Positions 56,753 to 64,000 of a stretch of 64,000 nucleotides of DNA are shown one piece after another. The position numbers were made by a program, and so were the translations under genes. Positions within the stretch are counted from its first letter, which is position 1; each line of letters opens with the position of its first letter. Source of the stretch: Bryopsis sp. KO-2023 (Eukaryota > Chlorophyta > Ulvophyceae > Bryopsidales > Bryopsidaceae); assembly GCA_030272585.1 (NCBI GenBank), contig BSYQ01000006.1:1203001-1267000 (forward strand). The letters are read 5' to 3'. The notes below the pieces were generated by a model. It was not told where the DNA came from and made no database searches. It worked only from the letters and a program-made list of their open reading frames with translations.

Positions 56753-59700
56753 TTAGGTTCGAGTTCTGCGTTGGGCCCTAGTCTTTTTCTTAGACTGGGT
56801 CACTTGTTTATTCTCCGGTTTGTTGGCTAAGTACTCCTTAAGCAAGTCCTGGGCATTGGCCAGGTGGCTTTCTGGCTCCCAGGTGGATTCCATCAAATCG
56901 TAGCCCTTCCAAAGGATCAGGTACTCCTTGCGAGTAGTGCCCCGATCTCTGAGGATGCGCTCGACCTCGAATTCGATGGTTCCATCCACTAGCTCCCCCT
57001 CTGGAGCGTCTATCTCTCGCTGATCGTCATCAAGCCGAGAGTAAGCCTTCAATTTCGACACATGGAAAGTTGGGTGGATTTTCCAGTGATCGGGAAGGTC
57101 AAGACGGTAGGCGACAGCCCCAATTCGGCTAGCCACCCGGAAAGGTCCAACAAATCGCCGGCGGATTTTCGGTGGGATTTTCTGAAGTGAAGCAAGGGGA
57201 ATATACTTGCTTTGTACCAGCACTTCATCGCCAACCTGAAAATCCACTTTCCTTCGACGTTTGTTTGCTGAGGTGCACATGCGGTTCTGTGCCTCTGCGT
57301 ATTTCGCCTTAGCGTTTCGCATTTGGTCGTCCATTCGACGTACCATCTCAGCCGCCATTTCCGATTCATCGCCCGTCCGAACTCCCTTCCTGGCAACAAC
57401 TATCTGCCCCATGTTCTGGCCATACAGAAGATGGGCTGGCGCGTAGCCTGTGGAGACATTCCGTGAATTATTTGCGGCAAATTCCGCGGTCGGCAAATAA
57501 TCCACCCAACGGTCTGGGTACCGTTCCACATACGGACGCAGGAAATCCTCCAGCACCCGGATGGTGACTTCCGACTGCCCATCCGTTTGAGGATGGTATG
57601 CAGTGCTCATCCGGAGCTGGGTACCTAAAAGTTTGAAAAGGGAGGTCCAGAACAAACTTGTGAACCTTGGATCCCGATCCGAAACTATGATTTTAGGCAG
57701 CCCGTAGTGTTTGTATATGTTCTCCACGAACAGCTTTGCGTATTCTGGCGCCGTGATAGTTTTGTTACAGGGTACGAACCTCGCATACTTCGTCAATCGG
57801 TCTACAAAGACAGCGATTGCTGTGAAGCCATGGGAAGACGGTAGGTCGGTAACCAAGTCCGTCGTGATCTGTTCCCATTTCTGGTCTGGGATAGGCAACG
57901 GCTGCAAAAGACCTTTCTGTCTTTGCAAGTCCGATTTGTTTAGTTGACAAGTTGGGCACGTTTTCACGTATGCCTTTACGGCTAACCCAACGCCTTTCCA
58001 CCAGTAACTGCGGGTAAGTACTTCGGTCATGCGGTCTGCTCCAACATGACCTGCACTGGGAACGTCGTGATGCTCTTCCAGAATCCGTTTCTGGAAAGAA
58101 GCAGGGACCACAAGCAAACTAGGACCTGGGTCTGTCTTGGTATAATACAAGAACCCGTCGTCCAGCTTGTATTGCGGAGAAACCCCTCGTTCCATCCTTT
58201 CAAAGATAGGCTTGAGTTGTTCATCACTTCTCAAAGCCTCTTTCCACGCCTCCTTCTCTGCCACTTCCCAAGTGGAGAGGTTATTGAGCTGGTCTGGCGG
58301 ACCAGGAAGGCTCCGGGATAACGCATCAGCCAATACATTGGCTTTTCCCTGGATATAGACGATTTTTGGACCTATGGATTGGAAAAACCCTGAGTTTAAC
58401 CACCGGGTTTGGGTCCGCGACAACGTGCTCTGGTTCATGAAGTGGGTGATCGGTTTGTGGTCTGTCAACACCTTCACACCCCCATCGCATCCCTCAAGGT
58501 AGTGTCGCCACTTGGCTAGAGCATATGCTATTGCCCCCAGCTCCCGCTCATATGCGGAGTATCGCGTTTCAGCTGGTTTTAATCGTCTGGACAGGTATGC
58601 AATTGGTTGCAAACCTTTCCCATGATCCTGGGTAAGAACCGCTCCATATGCAGTCCCAGATGCATCCGTTATTACGGTGTACTCCTTAGCCGGATCAGGA
58701 AGGAGTAAGATCGGTGCGCGGCTAATCCGATCCTTAAGTTCGTTATAGGCATTGCGTTGGTTCAGCCCCCATTCCCAGACAGTATCTTTCTTGGTTAGAT
58801 CTGTCAAGGGACTCGCAATCCTAGCGAACTCAGGAATGAACTTACGATAGTAAGACACCATTCCCAGGAAACTTCGCACATCAGTGACCGAAGTTAACTC
58901 CTTCCATTGTTGAATAGCCTTAACCTTATCCTGCATCGGTTGAAGGCCTTTTTCCGACAAATGATACCCCAGGTAGTCCGTCTCTGCTACCCCTACTTCG
59001 CACTTACTGGCTTTTGCGTACAACTTATGTTTCCGCAACCGTTCAAAGACCAGTTTTAGGTGCTCGACGTGCTCTTCCACCGAGTTGGAAAAGACCAGGA
59101 TGTCGTCGATAAACACCACTACAAATTCGTCAAGGAACTCCCCCAGCAAATCCTGAACCATAGTCTGGAACTGGGCTGGGCAGTTGGTCATTCCGAACGG
59201 ACACACGAGAAACTCGAAATGTCCGTATCTCGTCCGGAATGCCGTCTTGGGAGTATCCTTGGGTCGAACGGGAAACTGCCAGTAGCCCGAGCGGAGGTCG
59301 ATCTTTGTATAGATCTTCGCTCTGGCGAGACGGTCCATTAACTCCTCAGGAAGAGGGAGTGGATACCTATTCTTTACCGTGAATTTGTTTATCCAACGGT
59401 AATCCACACACATTCTCAACCCTCCGTCTTTCTTGGGAACAAAGAGTATGGGTGCGCCCCAGGGACTCTCGGAGGGTCGGATCTTCCTTTGCTCGAGGAG
59501 GTAATCCACCTGTGTCCTAACTTCGTCCAGCTCGGCTGGAGAGAGTTTGTACAAGGGACGGTGGATTGGGGTCATTTGTTCGTCCTCCAGGTCCACTTTA
59601 AATTCGTGGCCTTTTCTGACTGGAGGAACGCCGGGTGGTAAGTCTTTCGGGAACACATCCTTGAAACTTGTGAGGACAGCCTTGATCCTTGGGTCGAGAC

Positions 59701-60844
59701 CCGAATGCATTACCTTTTCCACATCTGGCTGGAGATGAGCCGGTGTGGTTCCAGTAGCGTTCAAACGCTCTTCTGGAATTCCCGGATATGGGTACTGCAT
59801 GAGGTGTGCCATATCGTCTGGGGTGGTTGGTCGCACAACCACAAGGTATGCCTGATCAACTTCTGGACTGTTCTTCACGAGCGAGAATAACTTCTTCGCT
59901 GAGACTGTATCAATAGCCGGTGCTAGGTGCTGTAAGTAGTCTGATGGTCGTTCCTTCATAGGAACAGTTGTCCATCCAGCACCCACTGGAACTTTGAGCG
60001 TGCCTGTTGCAAAGTCCAGTTTGGGATTGGTTTGCATCAACCAAGGAAGCCCTAGTATCATGTCATATGAAAGGTTTGGGAAGACGTCTGCGGAAAGGGT
60101 TGTAGTATAAGTACCCATCCTGAGCTGCAAGTCTTCACACCGCCGATCAAGTGAACACAGGGTTCCGTCTGCCAAAGTGACTCCCTTTTTGCACTCGGTT
60201 GTTTCGAGTTTCAGTCTCGTGACTAGTTTCTTGGTAATGTAGTTCTCCGTTGCACCACAATCAACATAGGCGGAGATCGGTACTCCTCCTAATCTGGCTC
60301 GGATCTCATATCCCATAAATTTCAAATGGTTAGGACCTCCTAGTGGTAACATACGCTCAGAAGGTGAATACTGACCTTCATCCACTTTTTGTCCTCTACC
60401 TGTTCCCTGAACAGGGGCTGCTGACTCGTCAGTTGGTGGTGAGCGAGTAGCAGGCTTATTTGCTTCCCTCGCGGGTTCCCTTCCTTCCGGACTTCGTTTC
60501 GTTCCTTGAGGCGGGAACGATACCGAATTCTCAGTTCCTTCAGGACTACCAAGGTCTCCATGAACAGAGTCGACAGGTTCCGAACTTGATTCCGAACTTG
60601 TCCTAGTAAGCGTGCTGCACTTACTGGATCGAGTGTCCAACTTAGCACTCATAATCGATCCCTCTGCACCTTGGGTAGCATTCTTTTCTATTTCCCCTTG
60701 TGCTCTTTTATTCACTTCTGCATTTCGAGCTAACCTTTCTTTTCTAAGAAGTTTCTGGCGCTGCTTATATCTGTGACGGCGTGCCCTTCTGCGTTTCGCC
60801 GAACGAGTCTGGGCTCTGTTCATCCGGCTTTTTCGTTTAACCAT
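56753..60844 (-). CDS. pol: Ty3/gypsy Pol polyprotein with chromodomain, copy B
   Basis: 1363 residues from the ATG at 60844, with protease, reverse transcriptase, RNase H, integrase and chromodomain in the same order and with the same catalytic residues as copy A. About ten substitutions separate the copies. The frame stays open a little further upstream, to a GTG at 60871, because this copy lacks the TGA found in copy A; that GTG is not a likely start. The frame is -1 to gag with a 25-base overlap from the ATG. The element looks coding-competent, though activity cannot be judged from sequence. Confidence 0.93.
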   Translation of the reverse strand: MVKRKSRMNRAQTRSAKRRRARRHRYKQRQKLLRKERLARNAEVNKRAQGEIEKNATQGAEGSIMSAKLDTRSSKCSTLTRTSSESSSEPVDSVHGDLGSPEGTENSVSFPPQGTKRSPEGREPAREANKPATRSPPTDESAAPVQGTGRGQKVDEGQYSPSERMLPLGGPNHLKFMGYEIRARLGGVPISAYVDCGATENYITKKLVTRLKLETTECKKGVTLADGTLCSLDRRCEDLQLRMGTYTTTLSADVFPNLSYDMILGLPWLMQTNPKLDFATGTLKVPVGAGWTTVPMKERPSDYLQHLAPAIDTVSAKKLFSLVKNSPEVDQAYLVVVRPTTPDDMAHLMQYPYPGIPEERLNATGTTPAHLQPDVEKVMHSGLDPRIKAVLTSFKDVFPKDLPPGVPPVRKGHEFKVDLEDEQMTPIHRPLYKLSPAELDEVRTQVDYLLEQRKIRPSESPWGAPILFVPKKDGGLRMCVDYRWINKFTVKNRYPLPLPEELMDRLARAKIYTKIDLRSGYWQFPVRPKDTPKTAFRTRYGHFEFLVCPFGMTNCPAQFQTMVQDLLGEFLDEFVVVFIDDILVFSNSVEEHVEHLKLVFERLRKHKLYAKASKCEVGVAETDYLGYHLSEKGLQPMQDKVKAIQQWKELTSVTDVRSFLGMVSYYRKFIPEFARIASPLTDLTKKDTVWEWGLNQRNAYNELKDRISRAPILLLPDPAKEYTVITDASGTAYGAVLTQDHGKGLQPIAYLSRRLKPAETRYSAYERELGAIAYALAKWRHYLEGCDGGVKVLTDHKPITHFMNQSTLSRTQTRWLNSGFFQSIGPKIVYIQGKANVLADALSRSLPGPPDQLNNLSTWEVAEKEAWKEALRSDEQLKPIFERMERGVSPQYKLDDGFLYYTKTDPGPSLLVVPASFQKRILEEHHDVPSAGHVGADRMTEVLTRSYWWKGVGLAVKAYVKTCPTCQLNKSDLQRQKGLLQPLPIPDQKWEQITTDLVTDLPSSHGFTAIAVFVDRLTKYARFVPCNKTITAPEYAKLFVENIYKHYGLPKIIVSDRDPRFTSLFWTSLFKLLGTQLRMSTAYHPQTDGQSEVTIRVLEDFLRPYVERYPDRWVDYLPTAEFAANNSRNVSTGYAPAHLLYGQNMGQIVVARKGVRTGDESEMAAEMVRRMDDQMRNAKAKYAEAQNRMCTSANKRRRKVDFQVGDEVLVQSKYIPLASLQKIPPKIRRRFVGPFRVASRIGAVAYRLDLPDHWKIHPTFHVSKLKAYSRLDDDQREIDAPEGELVDGTIEFEVERILRDRGTTRKEYLILWKGYDLMESTWEPESHLANAQDLLKEYLANKPENKQVTQSKKKTRAQRRTRT
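60798..60841 (-). promoter_or_regulatory. Candidate -1 frameshift signal, copy B
   Basis: Heptamer GTTAAAC at 60841-60835 is in the gag frame as G TTA AAC. After a 6-nt spacer (GAAAAA) comes a possible stem, GCCGGA (60828-60823) with TTCGGC (60803-60798), of which five pairs are Watson-Crick and one G-U, closing a 19-nt loop. Position, frame and spacing match known -1 frameshift signals. Confidence 0.6.
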
Positions 60845-63657
60845 TTCTTGAACTTTTCGCCCTCTGGACACTTACTTTGAATATGCCCAGTTTTTCCACA
60901 CATATAGCATTTAGGATTTGCGCCTCCACCTCCACGTCCTTGATTCCTGCCACCACCTCGTCCGCGACCTCGGCCACCACCCCGTCCTCGCCCTCGACCT
61001 TGGCCAATGTTTTGAGCCTGGTCTGGCTGAGGTTGCTGTTGGCCACCCATCTGGTTTGCTTTATCAGTCTGGGGTTGGTTTTGCTTCTTATTTTGGCCTC
61101 GGCCTTTACCTCCGCGCCACCGTCCGCGGCCACGAAAGTTTCCTCCTCCGGATGAGGCAATAGCATCAAGACGAGCCGCCGTCTGGATCGCCAACTCAAT
61201 GCCGTGCGGCACTTGAGCCACAGTTTGTTGTTTGATATGGAACTTTAACCCGTCCACGAAGAAGAAGTATTGTTCTTCATCTGTCATGTTGGGAATCCTC
61301 AGCACCTGCTCTCGGAAAGCAACAATGTACTGATGCACTGACCCAGTCTGTTTCAGGTTCCGTAAGGAGCGCCTGGCTACATCAGACATTCTGGTGGGTT
61401 CAAATGCTTGGACCAGTTCCTCAACAAACTCAATCCAATTTGTGATTGGATGTCTTTTTCCTTCCCTTGTACGCAGATCCTGGACGTTTCGCCACTGAGC
61501 AGCAGCTCCGGTCAGGTTACTGCGGAAGAGCCTGAACCATACGCTCTCATCAATGTCTAAAGTCTGGCAATAGACCGTCATTTCTAGTTGCCAATCTCTG
61601 ATCCATCGCTGACCATCACCTGAGAAGGCCTTTGGGAAAGGAATACGAACGGATGACGGAATCCGTCCGTGGCGATCTTGCGGAGCAGCAAAGCCTTGGT
61701 TCGGGTCTGGAGGACCCCCACCTCCACCTCCGCCACCTCCACCTCCACCTGGGTGGTACGGCCATCCACCACCCCCACCGCCACCTGGTCCGGAAAGGAA
61801 AGATCCCCCTCCACTTCCAGGTGGTCCTCCTCCGCCTCCGCCTCCACCCCCAGGCCCACCTCCGGGTCCCCCTCCACCACCACCAGATCGATTTCCACCC
61901 TGTGGCTGGCTTGATGGAGTTGAGGGATAAGAACCCCACCCGTAATACGGGTTACTTGCGGAAGGTGCTCCGTATTGGTTTACGGATTGTCCCAAACTTG
62001 GTTGGGTGCCTGGTTGGTTTCCTGGTTGGGTACCAGGTTGGGTGTTAAGAGCCGGGATTGGATAGAAGACAGACAGCGGAACTGTCGTCAGTGGTTGTGT
62101 TAACATGGATGTCGTTGGTGGTAACACACTCGTTACAGGGGCACTGAGTATGGGTCTGGCTGTGCCAAGTTGACCCGATTGGCCGAATGGTGCGCCCATT
62201 GCCATAGTTTGTGGCGGCGCAAGACTCCATGCAGTCCGTGTTCTTGGGGATGTGAATAATCCCCAGGAAGATGGAGAACCTCCACCCACGGAGTCTGCGA
62301 CAGTTGTCGATGGGCTGCGACCACCCAATCCTCCTAACGTGGTTAGACCAGTAAAAGTACTCAGATCCGGAACAGGTGGTACCGGAAATGGGATACTGGT
62401 AAGAGGAGTGGATGACACAAAAGGAACGCTTGTGGCTGCAGCTGTCGTGGCCGGCAAAGTGACCGTGCCAGTTCCTGCTCCCATCATACCCACTACAACT
62501 GGGTCCTGAGCCGGGACTCGAACTTTCTCCCGTTTTTTCCACGCACTCAGTGTTTCTTTGAACTTAGAATCAACATACTTGGATAGGTTACTTTCCAAAG
62601 TCTGCTGTTTCTCTGTCGCGTCTGATAGAAATTTCTCCATCAGTTGCATCGACCTGTGTCCTCCTGCAGTGTCATCAGAACTCACACTGCCTCGTTCCGC
62701 TCTTCTTTGTTTGCGTTGTTCTTCGGCTTGGTGTAAGTCCCGCAACACTTTTAGGCTCTGGCTTACCAGGCCTGAGAGTGTGTCTAGCTGGCCTTGGTGG
62801 TCGACTTGCTCGCACCGAGACTCATCAGTAGCCCGAGCTAGGTTATCCAGCGTTGTCTGCTGTAGGCGCATACCTTCAGCAACCTTTGTCAGAGAGGCTT
62901 GCAGAGACATAATTTGTTTCTCCCTGAGCGCATTGTTTTGATCAACAGCTTCAGCTTGGGTACGGGCTGATTCCTGCATTCGATCGAGTCGCTCTTGCAG
63001 AATAGCCTCGTTGTCGAATTTACCCAACAGATTTCTGTCGATCCGCTCTGTGGACCTTATATTCTGTTCCAGCAATTTGTGCTGGTGGTCTAACAATTTC
63101 TGTTGTCTTTCTATAGACTCAGTATTGTGTTTGACCAGCTTCTGGGCCTCCTTCCTGACATAGAGCACGAACTGCTCATATTCCTCTTTTAGGTCGCCTT
63201 TTAAGGTCGACTCTGCACGCTGAACCTGCTCGTGAACTTGTCCTTCCAGGTTTTGTGCGACCTCTTGCACATTCGAGGAGACAGCAGCATACACATGCTC
63301 AGCTGTGTCCCTAAGTTGTCCCTCGTCCACACCATGAACGTGCACCTCTTGCTGATGGACGTTTATGTGCTGGTGTTCATGGTGAAGGATGTTGGTGACC
63401 TCTATTGTCGGGACGTCCTCCATATCCTCATCATACTCCTCGTCCCCGGACTCTTCCGACTCTTGTTCGTCGTCTAAGTCTGCGTCCGGTTCCTCAACCT
63501 GGTCGGGTACATGTCTGTCCCACTGCAAATCATGTATTTGCTGCGCTGGTGGGTGCACCACATCTGGATAGACCACGGGAATAAGTTGGTTATCCTCCAC
63601 CACTTCCTCCTCAGGAGGTGGAATAGGTGGTAGTTGTGGCGGCGTCTGGCCGGACAT
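60820..63657 (-). CDS. gag: Long Gag polyprotein, copy B
   Basis: 945 residues, unusually long for a Ty3/gypsy Gag. The N-terminus is proline-rich, then acidic (EESGDEEYDEDMED). About residues 150-345 are largely helical with heptad repeats. A Ser/Thr/Pro-rich linker and a glycine tract follow. Capsid-like retrotransposon gag domain at about 690-860 (RWIRDWQLEMTVYCQ; QYIVAFREQVL), RGG-type basic tract, and one CCHC knuckle at 917-930. It would form the particle and bind the element RNA. ATG at 63657 is the first in frame. It ends in the overlap with pol at the frameshift site. Confidence 0.9.
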   Translation of the reverse strand: MSGQTPPQLPPIPPPEEEVVEDNQLIPVVYPDVVHPPAQQIHDLQWDRHVPDQVEEPDADLDDEQESEESGDEEYDEDMEDVPTIEVTNILHHEHQHINVHQQEVHVHGVDEGQLRDTAEHVYAAVSSNVQEVAQNLEGQVHEQVQRAESTLKGDLKEEYEQFVLYVRKEAQKLVKHNTESIERQQKLLDHQHKLLEQNIRSTERIDRNLLGKFDNEAILQERLDRMQESARTQAEAVDQNNALREKQIMSLQASLTKVAEGMRLQQTTLDNLARATDESRCEQVDHQGQLDTLSGLVSQSLKVLRDLHQAEEQRKQRRAERGSVSSDDTAGGHRSMQLMEKFLSDATEKQQTLESNLSKYVDSKFKETLSAWKKREKVRVPAQDPVVVGMMGAGTGTVTLPATTAAATSVPFVSSTPLTSIPFPVPPVPDLSTFTGLTTLGGLGGRSPSTTVADSVGGGSPSSWGLFTSPRTRTAWSLAPPQTMAMGAPFGQSGQLGTARPILSAPVTSVLPPTTSMLTQPLTTVPLSVFYPIPALNTQPGTQPGNQPGTQPSLGQSVNQYGAPSASNPYYGWGSYPSTPSSQPQGGNRSGGGGGGPGGGPGGGGGGGGGPPGSGGGSFLSGPGGGGGGGWPYHPGGGGGGGGGGGGPPDPNQGFAAPQDRHGRIPSSVRIPFPKAFSGDGQRWIRDWQLEMTVYCQTLDIDESVWFRLFRSNLTGAAAQWRNVQDLRTREGKRHPITNWIEFVEELVQAFEPTRMSDVARRSLRNLKQTGSVHQYIVAFREQVLRIPNMTDEEQYFFFVDGLKFHIKQQTVAQVPHGIELAIQTAARLDAIASSGGGNFRGRGRWRGGKGRGQNKKQNQPQTDKANQMGGQQQPQPDQAQNIGQGRGRGRGGGRGRGRGGGRNQGRGGGGANPKCYMCGKTGHIQSKCPEGEKFKKWLNEKAG

Positions 63658-64000
63658 GTTATTTGAGTGAAATCCGCCGGGAATTGTGATAGCGAACAGG
63701 AAAGTTCTCGGTTTTTCCGTAGAACTGTTTCCGACTTTTCCGCGGGAAAAGATGGAATCTTTCTGGTGTCAGACAGTGTTTGGGTGTAAGCTACTATCCG
63801 TCGTGAGATTTTCCAGCGATATTTAGTAATTCCGCCTGGAATCAGACGGTGCGGTACGTTTCTCCGGGAAAGAGTGACTGTTAGTAATCGGATGGGGCGG
63901 TGGACGGTCTGGTTTCTGTCAGGTCGTCAGAACCAGAGTCGTCTCGCTCTCGTTTCCGAACTTTCCGGGATAAAGTCGCACGTTCGTGTTCGAACGTCTG
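63658..64000 (-). other. 5' leader of copy B
   Basis: No ORF of note. It contains GGGAAAAGATGGAA near 63745, as in the pol to third-ORF spacer. No LTR similarity is visible, so the 5' LTR is further right. Confidence 0.5.

Larger units (their letters stand above)
53904..64000 (-). mobile_element. Chromodomain Ty3/gypsy retrotransposon, copy B (5' LTR beyond the right edge)
   Basis: Minus-strand order is leader, gag, pol, third ORF, 3' LTR, with all three ORFs open. Its 3' LTR abuts the broken gag of copy A, which indicates insertion into copy A. The 5' LTR and primer-binding site should lie to the right of 64000. Confidence 0.92.

Noticed and set aside
60845..60871. Upstream GTG as start of copy B pol
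   Set aside because: Nuclear genes rarely start at GTG, copy A has a stop in this stretch, and the frameshift site explains pol expression.

Overview
This window reads as intron-rich nuclear DNA from a photosynthetic eukaryote, probably an alga. The evidence is GT-AG introns in nearly every gene, AT-rich introns around GC-richer exons, a plastid-type CPP1/DUF3353 gene with a transit-peptide-like start, a retinoblastoma-type cell-cycle gene and two chromodomain Ty3/gypsy retrotransposons. I cannot name the species. The gene models below were built by hand from splice sites, reading frame and phase, and none has been tested against RNA.

Layout. At 1-4.2 kb and 9.6-20.0 kb, both on the minus strand, are two tandem paralogues of a large surface protein. 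Each has a signal peptide, then many exons that each encode Pmp-type beta-helix repeats (GGA(I/L/V) and FxxN). The second is complete, about 2,000 residues, and ends in a Cys-rich region and a polytopic membrane domain. Between them lie a TIR-bounded element (4.7-6.4 kb) and a 1.7-kb segment (7.3-9.0 kb) that is an inverted copy of 41.2-42.9 kb; it holds a two-exon gene of unknown function and a decayed O-methyltransferase 3' end. An AhpD/carboxymuconolactone-decarboxylase-like gene follows (21.1-23.8 kb), with a second TIR-bounded element (23.85-26.25 kb) just upstream of its start codon. A retinoblastoma-related gene lies at 26.9-30.5 kb and carries an apparent one-base frame break. Next come a palindrome-rich noncoding stretch, a single-exon BTB/POZ membrane protein (32.9-33.9 kb), the CPP1-like plastid gene (36.8-40.0 kb) and, head to head with it, an intact family-2 O-methyltransferase (40.2-41.4 kb). 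The second copy of the small gene and an uncertain coiled-coil gene follow.

From 45.1 kb to the right edge the window is two nearly identical minus-strand chromodomain Ty3/gypsy elements. Copy B (53.9 kb to beyond 64 kb) has an intact long gag, a pol in the -1 frame and a third ORF after pol with a coiled coil and a Cys/His cluster. Copy A (45.1-53.9 kb) has the same order, but its gag is cut exactly where the 3' LTR of copy B begins, so copy B probably inserted into copy A. The gag-pol overlap holds GTTAAAC in the correct frame for -1 ribosomal frameshifting, followed by a possible stem.

The points most worth following are the third retroelement ORF, the frameshift site, the phase-0 exon-module design of the Pmp genes, a GC-AG intron in one paralogue, the inverted segmental duplication and the broken retinoblastoma-related gene.
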